This document shows, piece by piece, positions 23,647 to 32,730 of a stretch of DNA of 64,000 nucleotides. The notes under the pieces were generated by a model. That model searched no databases, had not been told where the DNA came from, and saw only the letters and a program-made list of their open reading frames with translations. The stretch's first letter is position 1; each line of letters starts with the position of its first letter. Origin of the DNA: Sanguinoderma infundibulare (taxonomy: Eukaryota > Basidiomycota > Agaricomycetes > Polyporales > Polyporaceae); contig JAVLRN010000008.1 of the NCBI GenBank assembly GCA_032821775.1, positions 372,001 through 436,000 on the forward strand. The letters are read 5' to 3'. The position numbers and the translations under genes were made by a program.

Positions 23647-23918
23647 CTTCGTTCAAGGCGTCCTCCCTCTCTTACAGTCTCATTTGTTGAATTTAGGCCT
23701 CACGTCACGCTTTACCAGTGTTACCTACAGCCATTGTCCACGCGTATCTTGCTTTGGGGTGTCCGGGAGCGGACGCTTCCTGCTATTCCCGTTTGACTGC
23801 TCCGCAGAGGCTGCAATGATATGAACCTTTTTATTCGACTCCGAAGACGTCTCGCGAGGGCACGAAGGGTGCGGGGCGATCAGACGGCTGCTCTTCTTTA
23901 ATACCTTCGCAAAGTCGT

Positions 23919-24488
23919 TCAGTTTCTTCTGTCATTCAGGCTCGAGATCACTGTGACAAGGAGTTCGAGAGTCGCACCTTCCCGATCGATGCCGAGGTAT
24001 GCAGGCGCCCATCCGTCCTTGAGAAAGACCAAACACTGAGCCGTCCACTCAATCCGTGCGTGCTTCGACCTGCTCGACTGTGTGGCTCGAAAGTCGGTTT
24101 GCCCACAACGTAGTCGCGGCCTGAAACCGTAAGGGAATAGCGATGGCATCCTGCCTCGAGTGACGCGCGGAAGAGGCCGCGGATATACTTGAATACGGGG
24201 ATGATCGCGGCTGACGGTGTAGTCTGCGAAGCCGGTCGTCGCAGCGGGATTGGCGGTCAAGACATTTTCCAGGAACAGCAATGAGTCAGGTGCATCACGA
24301 GTGGGTGTGATGATGAAGTTATGGGGGACCTCGGTGACCGCTGCGTCGTCGGTGTGGTCGAGGTCGGTGGGATGATTCTCGGAGAGCTTGTCCATCCAGC
24401 ACCATGCATAGGAAGCTTCGGATAAGCGCTTCGAGAATCGAAGTGGTGTTGACGCCAAGCTACTGAAGGTAGATGTTGGAGGACACAT
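23919..24488 (-). pseudogene. FunK1-type kinase fragment
   Basis: A minus-strand frame contains L-V-F-L-K-D-G-W-A-P-A-Y-L-G and D-R-E-G-A-T-L-E-L-L, matching F-L-K-D-A-W and E-G-D-I-L-G-E-L of the FunK1 gene at 57298-60105 (the beta-strand Lys and following helix of the kinase fold). The catalytic loop and the rest of the kinase are missing, so this is a remnant. A less likely reading is one exon of a gene whose other exons have diverged beyond recognition. Confidence 0.5.
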
Positions 24489-24699
24489 GTGTTGGATTCA
24501 GATAGAATTTGGTTGTTACTAGAGTATGCGCAGGCCCACTGCCAGATCGCGAACTCCGGTGAAAGCCGCCAATTGGAATGAAACTATATTCAAGTCAAAT
24601 TACATAGTCAGGTTTAGGAGAAGCTTTGGTGGTTTTAGATCCTACCTGTAAGGGTCAACAAAATTGGGAAGAGGCTCGGCTCGTTGACGTCTCCACTGC

Positions 24700-25425
24700 G
24701 CGGCTGCGGCAGTGGCCGTTGAATGGCAAAGCACGGCTGTGGAGTTTAGGGCAGGTCCATCGCCAATTCAGGGCAGGGTCGGTATGGAGTAAATTACCGA
24801 GCGTTGGTGTTTTGAGCTTGTTTCTCCTGCCTACTCCCAACTGTTCCTCCCAGATCGCCATGGACTCTCCTTGAAGATGAATGCTTGCCAATATGAAAAT
24901 CCACCCGCACCTGAGCTGAATCTTCCTCGATGCTTCGCGATCGAGTACACACGCTAGCTGCCGCAAACGATCTCGCGAGGATTCTTGCACAGAGCAGCTC
25001 TAGCCATGGCGTACCACAAGGCATAGGTGAGTGCATAGTTTCATGAACTTCTTCGTCCCACACGTGTTGGATCCTCATTCGTGGTGATGCGACCCCCTCC
25101 CCCCCCTCCATCAAGGAGACGCTCTCGCACGCGGCGAATGTACTATGGATTGATCATTTTGTTTCCCAAAAGGATCAGCCCATAGCAGATTGTTCGCAGG
25201 CGACGTCTCTGGACAGATGTATCCCACTCACCCGAAGGCGCCATCGGATTCTTGTGTCAGCTTGTAGCAAATCGAGTTCCACAGATAAGCGAGTATTTAT
25301 TCGGGTCGTATTAGTACCATTTGTACAAATCAGACGCGGAAACGGATGCGTGTGTTGTCCGGAGGACACTATGCCATGCCACAACTGTGCAAAGTTGAAG
25401 GGCATCGGTGATTGATATGGATTGA
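24700..25425. repeat. 3' flank of module 1 (copies near 32.0, 55.0 and 63.4 kb)
   Basis: No gene. The sequence recurs in inverted form at 54876-55605 (for example the block around CATATTGGCAAGCATTCATC) and, more diverged, at 31968-32730 and after 62996. Shared landmarks are a 'gggcaggt' doublet, a GACGTCTCTGGAC block and a run reading 'cccatag...ttcgcaggc'. It marks the outer border of the duplicated A-B-C module. Confidence 0.6.
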
Positions 25426-27303
25426 TCATAATGTTTCACCCTCGCTTCGGTGAAGCGACTGGGTGGATGGCGGCGGCAGACGCGCGAGTGTGGGTGGGTC
25501 CCCCAACGCCATCTCCAAGCTGTTGCGATATGGCCGAGAGGCTGTTCCGGCCTGGGCCATCGGGGAGAACATCGACAATTGGTTTGGCATCGAGTTCGAC
25601 GACCACAGCTGCTCGCTGTATGGGTCAGGAGCGTACTGCCACGCTTGCGGCACCCCACTGAGCCAGTTCATGCTGGTTGGGTCCGGGTAGACGTCGTCAG
25701 CCGTCTGAGTCAGGATAGGATGGTATGGAGCTTCATTCTCCGGTCCGTGGGCGTGTGCGTATGTCGCGGCGTCCTGCGCCACGCCGTAGATGTCGCCCGA
25801 TGGTCCGCGATCTTGAAGCGGAGTGACAGAGACTGGCTCTGTCCATGGGAGACCTTCGGCCGGATATGTCGCCCACGGCTCAGGCGTGGCAGGACGACCT
25901 TGCTCCCCGACGCTACGATAGCCCATCGCTGCGGCGGTGTTGTCGAACACCACAGGAGAGTCGATGTCGTTATGCTCGAATAGAGAGCCACCGAGCCCGC
26001 CGCGCCACGTCTCGTTCATCGTCAGGTCGTTGCTGGAGCCGACACTCTCCCGGGTGTAGGGATAGGGAACGCGCATGCTCGAATCGTCGTCAAGCGCGAA
26101 GTTCGCAGACTGCGCAGACTGGTCCATCTGGAACCATGGCGGATAGAGGGAAGGGGAAGGGATGATTCCCACAGGCGTTGCCAGCAGGTTCTGGTCGAAT
26201 CCCGCGAGCAACACAAGGTTGGACCACGTCCTGTCGCCTGATGCCAGCCCCTGCGAATGGCCCGCCGGGTGTGCAGCGTGTGCGTTGGCAGTCTGGACAT
26301 ACCCTGTTGAAGGATATCCAACGGGGTGCAATGCGTCTGCGGACAGGTGGGGAAAGGCCGCGCTGGCCGAGGCAGGCCACATCATCTGGCCCGATACCTG
26401 CGAAGGGAGCTGGGACGGTGCATGCGGTTGGACGGGGTGCGCCGCGTCTGCGGGCAACAGGGGAGTGGCGGCCACCCGAGGTCGAACAGGTGGCTGGAGT
26501 GTGTCAACCGTATCGGGACGCTCCCTGTGAGCATTGGGACTTCGCAACCACCAAGGATGTCGGGACGTACCTTGGGCTTTGGGGATGGGTTGCGCTCCGT
26601 CGAGGGATGTTGGACGGGGCGATGTTGGACGGGGCGATGTTGGACGGGGCGATGTTGGACGGGGCGATGTTGGACGGAGCGCGCCGCCTCTGCATGTAAG
26701 AGTGGAGTGGGGGTAACCTGGGGTTGAAGAGGTGGCATGAGTGTGTCGGACTGGGACTTCCCAACCACCAAGGATGTCGGGACGTACCTTCTTCTTCGGC
26801 CTGCCCGCTTTTCTCTTCGGACCCTTCTTCGCGGCGGCGCGTGCGGCAACCTCTGCGAGCTGCTTCGCCTTCTGTTGCGCCTCTTCAGAAATCGGCTTCG
26901 ATGGTTTCGCGAACAGTTTCTGACCCCATCCCGGAAACATCGTCATGGACTGAATAGGACACGTTAGATGTCGGAAGCTATCCAAAACATAGGCGAGTAT
27001 CAGAGCTACCTCATCGTCGTTCCCTATCTCATCTGTAATGCTTTTCGGCGGCCTGTCTTTTTGACGGAAGGAGTCTAGCTTCGCTCCTTTCTCGCCATAC
27101 CTTTTCATTTGCTCAGGTTTCTCTGCGGTCATCTTGTATGCTGAGAGTGTGCGGATGGAAGGGAGTAGGAAGGATGGCGCGGCGGTGAAGTGATGAAGTT
27201 CGAGTTCAAGTTGGGGCAAGGACGATTTCAGGTTCAAGAGTCGACGGCGTTTGAAATTCGGACGCTGGACGGAGGACCCTCCCCGGCCCCGAAATTCAAC
27301 CAT
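25426..27303 (-). CDS. Gene A1: proline-rich protein with AT-hook-like motif, unknown function
   Basis: Unrecognised protein, one of three near-intact paralogues (A2 32731-34467, A3 53064-54875). The N-terminal core K-R-Y-G-E-K-G-A-K-L-D-S-F-R-Q-K is shared with the short B proteins. A 60-nt intron follows N-D-D-E at about 27015-26957, then M-F-P-G-W-G-Q-K-L-F, a helical Ala/Lys stretch and K-A-G-R-P-K-K-K, an AT-hook-like GRP core. Two further introns, both beginning GTACGTCCCGACATCC, bracket a small exon with T-P-L-L-H-A-E-A and five Q-H-R-P-V repeats. The long last exon is Pro/Ala/Tyr-rich without known domain and ends G-E-T-L. Start: ATG 27303 opens a conserved basic leader; ATG 27132 is equivalent to the B start and may be the real one. 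It is tail-distal in an A-B tandem facing GTPase C1. Nuclear DNA binding is an inference. Confidence 0.65.
   Translation of the reverse strand: MVEFRGRGGSSVQRPNFKRRRLLNLKSSLPQLELELHHFTAAPSFLLPSIRTLSAYKMTAEKPEQMKRYGEKGAKLDSFRQKDRPPKSITDEIGNDDEVALILAYVLDSFRHLTCPIQSMTMFPGWGQKLFAKPSKPISEEAQQKAKQLAEVAARAAAKKGPKRKAGRPKKKVRPDILGGWEVPVRHTHATSSTPGYPHSTLTCRGGALRPTSPRPTSPRPTSPRPTSPRPTSLDGAQPIPKAQGTSRHPWWLRSPNAHRERPDTVDTLQPPVRPRVAATPLLPADAAHPVQPHAPSQLPSQVSGQMMWPASASAAFPHLSADALHPVGYPSTGYVQTANAHAAHPAGHSQGLASGDRTWSNLVLLAGFDQNLLATPVGIIPSPSLYPPWFQMDQSAQSANFALDDDSSMRVPYPYTRESVGSSNDLTMNETWRGGLGGSLFEHNDIDSPVVFDNTAAAMGYRSVGEQGRPATPEPWATYPAEGLPWTEPVSVTPLQDRGPSGDIYGVAQDAATYAHAHGPENEAPYHPILTQTADDVYPDPTSMNWLSGVPQAWQYAPDPYSEQLWSSNSMPNQLSMFSPMAQAGTASRPYRNSLEMALGDPPTLARLPPPSTQSLHRSEGETL
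26606..26680. repeat. Five tandem 15-bp units inside gene A1
   Basis: GATGTTGGACGGGGC is repeated five times head to tail (last unit with one change), encoding Q-H-R-P-V repeats on the minus strand. Gene A2 has two units at the same place and A3 one. Confidence 0.9.
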
Positions 27304-27640
27304 TGCCGATAGCGGGGTCAGGCCGTCTGCTCCCTCTCACGAAACCAGGCAGCGAGATCAAAGGAAGCTTAAACCAGCAAGAGTCGAAGGCGCGGTCACG
27401 GTCTGTCGCTGCGCTGCGTCCTCCATATGATTTGCTCTGATGGCGAACGCACGGGTTGCGAGCAGATAACGCAACTGACTGCTTTTTGCACGGATACTAG
27501 TTCAACATGACTAGAGGCCGACAGTGGCTCGAACCGCACTCGAAATCGACATCGAATCTTCACTCGGCAAGAGCTACTATCAAGACTCGAGCAGTACGCG
27601 AACACATATAGATACATATAGAATGCGTCCGAAAGGAACG

Positions 27641-28164
27641 TCAGGGTGCCTGAGAAGAGGAAACGGGAGGCAAGTCGGCGGTGGCAGCAGCGGGCTATCG
27701 CAGTCATCAGATCCCCATGTGAGCAGCTAGATTCCCAACCACGAGGATGCTGAAACATACCTTCTTCTCAGGCTGATCCCCGACTGTCTTCTCGTCATCG
27801 TCCTTGGACCCTAACTTGACGTCGCCGCTGCCATGTTCAGCCGCGGAGTTCGGTAGGTCCTTGGTGAGCTTCTCTGCTTTCTTCTTCGCCTTGAGAAGCT
27901 TGTACGCCTCCCTGATTGGCTCAGGGATGGGCGCGGATGCGCCGGAGAACAGTCGTTGGCCATACCCCGGAAACATCTTCATCAACTGGAAACGACGCGT
28001 TGCAAATTTCGCGATAGAGAAGGCTGTATCATGAAACTCACCGCGTCGTCGTTGCCAACCTGATTTCTGATTCTCTTCGGGGGCCTGTGTTTCTGCCGGA
28101 ACGAGTCCAGCTTCGCTCCTTTCTCCCCGTACTTCTTTACTTTCTTCGTCTGATCGGCTACCAT
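27641..28164 (-). CDS. Gene B1: short lysine-rich protein, paralogue of gene A
   Basis: Three exons (28164-28042, 27985-27761, 27649-27641) encode about 117 residues. It starts M-V-A-D-Q-T-K-K-V-K-K-Y-G-E-K-G and continues with the block shared with gene A (K-L-D-S-F-R-Q-K, R-P-P-K, N-D-D), then L-M-K-M-F-P-G-Y-G-Q-R-L-F, a helical Lys/Ala stretch and an acidic D-D-D-E-K tail ending K-K-A-P. The first intron sits at exactly the same codon as intron 1 of gene A, so A and B descend from one gene; B lacks the proline-rich part. The last exon is only nine nt, fixed by a good acceptor and the same arrangement in B2 and B3. No known domain. It lies 400 nt upstream of A1 on the same strand and 1.6 kb from the divergent GTPase C1. 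Confidence 0.65.
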
Positions 28165-29644
28165 ATTACTTCTCAAGAGGGTGTAGGCGAGTGCTTGGAG
28201 AAAGGCTCGAGTTCAACGAGGTGGTGAAGTTCGAGTGTTGCACGGACGATTCGAGCGGCAGCGGTGGTGGTGGTGGTTGAAGTTAGGATTTCGGACACGG
28301 GCCGGAAAAATCTCGCATATTTAATCAATATGTAGCGGACTGTGCGTTGGAGTCATGTTTAAAGTGTATCTCATTGTTTCTCTTCACGGAGGATGGCGTG
28401 GAACAGAGACAATAGGAGAGAGATTCAGGAAGCCTTTAAAAGCAAGACTCGACAGCGCCGGGTAGGACTCAGTACTCCTTCCTCAAAAGGCAAGAATCGG
28501 CGCAGTCGTTGCGATGCTTGCTTTGTTCTTCCCAGATATGATCTCCGCGGATCGCGGAGGTACGGGTCGAGGCCGGCGGTCTTGCCTTCTATATACACAA
28601 TGCGATCCCGGTTTGGCTGTTGCCACTGGACGGACATGACTCGACGCGCCGGATGGTGCGCACCGCGCAAGTTGAAGCTTGTGGAAAGTAAAGGTCGCGG
28701 AAAAACAGAATATGTACAGCTGGCGTTGAATAATGAGCTGAAGGGTTCAAGGCGGGTTCAAGTAGAGCTTGAGTCTTGAGGCGTGAGGCCTCCCACATGG
28801 ACCGTAATAATGAAAGTAAGCACGCGCTCCGGCCGTTCATGACGCTCGAATTGAGGGACTGACCGTGACCTTTGCACCGGGAAGATTTCCCTAACAGAAG
28901 CAATCCGAGAGTTCAACGTTCAATGGGTGTGGTCGCGACCACCAACCGTCTCGAGGGCTGTTTGCCAACACCTAAGAGCGATGTGAGCGTCACCAGTCCG
29001 ATATGCATAATCCATAGCCCGAGGCTTACCTGGGCAGTACGTTGATCCTGGTTGGTCAATTGTGTGGTTGAGTTCTGGAGAGCCGCAGCATGAACGACCA
29101 CCGACGAACAGAGTTTGACCACCACGCGTAGCCGCTTACCCGGCAGAAGGCCGACGATCTCTTGCGCTTCCTAATATGCGACGGTCCTGTCGACGAAGAT
29201 CCCGTTCGACCACACGACGTTCGAGCGATCGAGGGTGAATCAATGGACGTATGTACGCAAGCAGGTTCGAACGCCTTGCGACAACAGGATGGTGGTTGAG
29301 AAGGAGGGCCGGGTGGTGGTCGAGAAGCAGATCATCTGCATCCTTTCGAACACCCCGCGCTGCTTCTGGTCCGAATCGAGCCGTAGAATCGCCAAATGGT
29401 CCATTCCTGGCCAGGGCATGCACCGTTAGTTGACGAAAACGGGTAGCCGCGGAAACCTTACCCGCCGTCCTCGAAGAACGCCAGCCTCACTGCTATCCAG
29501 GATGAGTAGCGGTTGGCTACCTCGATGCAATCCGTTATCGAGGACGTCTGTTGAGACACATGCACTCACAGCCGGCGTCTTTGGACGAGGACGTACGTCG
29601 CCCTTTCCTCCTTGAAGAACGCGCGGCGACCTGCAGCGCAATGC

Positions 29645-29651
29645 TATAACT
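29645..29651 (+). promoter_or_regulatory. TATA box of GTPase C1
   Basis: CAATGCTATAACTACAG context, 115 nt before the ATG; the equivalent of the sharper TATAAATA in C2. It is followed by a C/A-rich leader and a CT repeat up to the start codon. Confidence 0.55.
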
Positions 29652-29732
29652 ACAGTTCAAGACGCAAAGGCACCGTATCACTCACCAGCATAGCCACTAC
29701 CGTACACACCTACACCCAACACATACTCACAC

Positions 29733-29754
29733 TTTCTCTCTCTCTCTCTCTCTC
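29733..29754 (+). repeat. CT microsatellite in the GTPase C1 leader
   Basis: About eleven CT dinucleotides immediately before CGCGTG-ATG. Pyrimidine runs just upstream of the start are common in fungal leaders. The length differs among the GTPase copies (short in C2 and C4, long in C3). Confidence 0.8.
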
Positions 29755-29759
29755 GCGTG

Positions 29760-30980
29760 ATGGGCTGCACCTCGTCCAAAGCGCACGAAGACATAGAACG
29801 AGTAGACAAACTCCAACGCGAGGTGGAGGAGCGCGCGCGAGCAGCGCAGGCCGCCAGAGAGGAGGCGGAAAGGCGGGCGCGGGAGGCCGAGAGGGAGGCC
29901 CAGTGGGCGCGCGAAGCTCAAGCGGCCATGGCAGCCGCTCAGGCAGAGACGGAACGCGTTCGAAGGGAAGCCGAGGAAGCCCGGATCGCCGCTGAGCATG
30001 CCACGGGAGCGGAGCGTGAGGAGGCGAAGAGGCGCGAGGAGGCGTTGAGGGAGCAGGCGGCGAGGGCGGCAGAGGAGGCCCAGCGTCAGCAGGAGCGCGC
30101 GGCGAAGGAGACCAGGCGGGCAGCGGAGGCCCAGCGCGCGGCGGAGGACGCCGCTCGCGCGGCCGCAGAGGAGGCGCGTGCCGCCCTCGCGGCGAAGGAG
30201 GAGGCCGAGCGGCAGTTGCGCGAGGGCATCCAGCCCGTCGTGATGCCGTCCCTGGAGGAGCTCGAGAACGCGAAGCGCCGCATCGAGTACCGCGAGGGGT
30301 TCTACCACGTCGCGATCACTGGCGTCGCGGGCAGCGGCAAGTCGTCGCTAATCAACGCCTTCCGCGGGATGAAGAACATCGAGGCGGGCTCCGCCGCGAC
30401 GGGTGTGACGGAGACGACGGTGCAGGTGACGCGCTTCCCGGACTCGAACCCTATGAAGCCCGTTGTGTGGTACGACGTCCCGGGCGCGGGCACGCTGAGC
30501 ATACCGGACTGGCAGTATTTCAACCAACAGGGCCTGTATGTGTTCGATGCGCTCGTCGTCCTCGTCGACAACCGCTTCACCGCGACGGATGTCGCAATCC
30601 TCCGCAACGCCCGGCTCTTCGCCATCCCCTGCTACATCGTGCGCTCCAAGGCGGATGTACACATCCACAACATCATGATTGAGCGGGGATACGATCCTGA
30701 CGAGGGGAAGGCGGATGCGCGCAACCGGGCGCGGCTCGAGAGGGAGGCGAGGGAGCACTTCATCACCGCGACGAGGCAGAACGTGGGGGACAACCTGCGT
30801 GCGGCGGAGTTGCCGGAGCAGCGGGTGTACATCGTCTCGAACTTGACGATGCTCAGCGCCGTCAGGCAGTCGATCTTGCCGAAGGTGTCGAAGAGGATGA
30901 TTGACGAGCTTGAGCTTCTGCAGGACTTCTCCGGAGATATCAAAAGGCGCACCCAGAGCGGGAGCAATGAGCTGAGGTGA
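29760..30980 (+). CDS. IRG-like GTPase C1
   Basis: Intronless, 406 residues. The start gives M-G-C-T-S-S-K, a myristoylation consensus with Cys3 as possible palmitoylation site. The Ala/Glu/Arg coiled coil spans about residues 10-170. The G domain has the P-loop G-V-A-G-S-G-K-S-S at about 188, A-T-G-V-T-E-T-T, W-Y-D-V-P-G-A-G-T at about 239 and R-S-K-A-D at about 295. It ends with a helical segment L-E-L-L-Q-D-F-S-G-D and a short basic tail. The upstream flank resembles that of C2, while the downstream flank resembles that of C3, so the gene may be a recombinant. It is divergent to the B1-A1 pair. Membrane-bound GTPase activity is expected from the family; the biological target is unknown. 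Confidence 0.88.
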   Translation: MGCTSSKAHEDIERVDKLQREVEERARAAQAAREEAERRAREAEREAQWAREAQAAMAAAQAETERVRREAEEARIAAEHATGAEREEAKRREEALREQAARAAEEAQRQQERAAKETRRAAEAQRAAEDAARAAAEEARAALAAKEEAERQLREGIQPVVMPSLEELENAKRRIEYREGFYHVAITGVAGSGKSSLINAFRGMKNIEAGSAATGVTETTVQVTRFPDSNPMKPVVWYDVPGAGTLSIPDWQYFNQQGLYVFDALVVLVDNRFTATDVAILRNARLFAIPCYIVRSKADVHIHNIMIERGYDPDEGKADARNRARLEREAREHFITATRQNVGDNLRAAELPEQRVYIVSNLTMLSAVRQSILPKVSKRMIDELELLQDFSGDIKRRTQSGSNELR

Positions 30981-31922
30981 CCGTTAGGAGTAGGTGCTCC
31001 GTGTGGGCCATCGATTACCACCACAGTAGTTTGACATTCAGTTACCAGACTAGTTGTTCAAGTCTCGGGAAACCCACTCACCAAGCAACCGTCAAGAATC
31101 ACGACCTCAAGAGACCCTTATGATTGAAGGCACTGTCTTCTGTCTGGCTCGGTGACTCGGGTTTCGGACAAGAGAGGACATTGTGCAGGTCCGCGGCGAT
31201 TTGACGCACATCGAGAGCTCTAGCCGAAGGAATTTTGTCCGTCAGAGAAATGTCTTTGATCAAAGAGATAGACTCGAAGGCAGACGACTCTTCGGCCGTT
31301 GTGTACATTGTGTCTGGCCGGAGGCACACATCTGTTGGCATTTTGGTATGAGGTTGGCCGGGTCAGCCAGACAACGAAGCTATTGGCGTACCGCTGCGGA
31401 AAATTCCGTTCGACCATACAATGTTCGGGCAATCGAGGGTGAAGCAATGAACGTACGTATGCAAGAACGCTTTGCGACGACGGGATGGTGGTTGAGAAGG
31501 AGTGCCCGATGGTGGTCGAGAAGTAGATCATCTGCATCCCTTCGAACATCCCGCGCCGCTTCCGGTCCGGATCAAGCCGTAGAGTGGCGAAGATCGTCCA
31601 TTCTTGACCAGGGTATGCGCCGTTAGTTGACGAACATGGGCAACAACGAGCGGAAACCTGACCCGGGCCCGTTCTTGAGGATGCTTCTCCTGCTCCTGAA
31701 GGCACAGCTGCGGTCCAGGGTGGGGACATGTGCATGCACGCTCGATACCTTGGGCCGAGGACGTGCGTCGTCCTTGCACCCTCAGTGGATGCAAGGCGCC
31801 CTGCCAACTTCGATGGGATAAATACAACTGGAGACGCAAAATCATCGTACCCACCACTGTCCCGCACACCCACTCTCCACACCACTCACCCTCACACACA
31901 CACACACTAACACTCTCTCGTG
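30981..31922. other. 3' flank of C1 joined to a second GTPase promoter
   Basis: 30981-31375 matches the 3' flank of C3 (41185-41620). At about 31380 it switches to sequence matching the region upstream of C3 (39430-39960), including a TATA-like GATAAATA at 31817 and a C/A-rich leader with a CA repeat at about 31895. No gene of its own. Confidence 0.6.
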
Positions 31923-31967
31923 ATGGGTGGCCTCTTCCGCGTCGATCCCATACTTAAAGTCGCCTGA
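31923..31967 (+). pseudogene. Decapitated GTPase remnant (promoter plus first codons)
   Basis: The leader ends CTCTCGTG-ATG and the first codons read M-G-G-L-F-R, as in GTPase C4 and like C2 (M-G-G-L-F-S), then the homology stops abruptly and a TGA follows after eight unrelated codons. The body of the gene is absent and the sequence of the next unit begins within about 70 nt. This marks a recombination breakpoint. Confidence 0.75.
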
Positions 31968-32730
31968 AGACCCAAAGTTGCCGCTACACGACGAATCCGC
32001 ATTAGTTTACCTTGCTTAACTGAGCAATATGGAGTTTAGGGCAGGTCTAGGAGACTTCAGGGCAGGTCTCCAGCCAGTAAATAGCCGAGATAATCGTTGG
32101 TCATGAACTGCTCCCCCCAACTCCCCGCCCCTCCTCTCTTGCCAAGTTCTTCCTTATGGCCTCTGCCACCAAGTGAAGCTGTAGAAATCCGCCCGCGCCC
32201 CAGCTGAATCTCACTCGATCGCGCGGACACCGCTGCCGCCTTCCCCGACGGGTAGGACGGACTCAATTGACGCCAGAGCATCCTATCTAAGGGCGACTCT
32301 ACGCATGGATTGTACGGGGCCTTTGGTGAGTAATTCTATCATGAGCTTCTTTTTTTATGCTTCGCAGACCCTTGTTCTCACCCGAGGAGGATCGTGATGC
32401 GACACCGACGTTTAAGGAGACACGTTCGCATGAGGCAGATGTACTATGGGTTGATTCAGTTGATCACAAGTGAATTAGCCCATAGCAGATTTTTCGCAGG
32501 CCACTCTCTAGACGGAGATGTCGCACTCACAGGGAGTTGCTATTAGTAGCTTGTGGTACACCGAGTTCGAGCGAGAAACGAATATTTATTCGGAGCCATC
32601 TACTACCGTTCGTACAAGAATATTAATCAGTGGCGAAGAAGGATGCGTGTTTGTCCGGAGGACGCTATGCCGTGCCACGACTATAAAGAGTCGAATAGCA
32701 TCAGGCATTGATATGGGTTCATTCAGATAA
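31968..32730. repeat. 3' flank of module 2
   Basis: Diverged copy of 24700-25425: it holds the 'gggcaggt' doublet near 32040, the CCCATAG/TTTTTCGCAGGC block near 32478 and a stretch similar to the end of gene A1. No gene seen. Confidence 0.5.

Larger units (their letters stand above)
28165..29759. promoter_or_regulatory. Divergent intergenic region between B1 and GTPase C1
   Basis: About 1.6 kb with homologues at 35299-36876 and 50647-52202. It must hold the B1 promoter (block with AACTCTTGCC near 28480) and the GTPase promoter (TATA at 29645). An open frame of 128 codons at 28393-28779 on plus is cut by stops in the other two copies, so it is probably not a gene. Between 28913 and 29423 both strands have partly conserved frames (see the 35299-36876 entry). 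Confidence 0.45.
24700..31967. repeat. Direct repeat, module unit 1
   Basis: Carries gene A1, gene B1, GTPase C1 and the decapitated GTPase remnant. Corresponding points in unit 2 lie 7164 nt (A1/A2 start, B1/B2) to 7117 nt (GTPase starts) further right, so the two units are direct repeats of about 7.1 kb. Confidence 0.75.

Noticed and set aside
25450..25983. Plus-strand frame of 177 codons opposite gene A1, also seen opposite A2 and A3
   Set aside because: It recurs only because the A genes are duplicated; changes between copies fit the A reading frame, with in-frame 15-bp units and matching splice sites.
28393..28779. 128-codon plus-strand frame between B1 and C1
   Set aside because: The homologous frames upstream of C2 and C4 are stopped early, so there is no conservation as protein.
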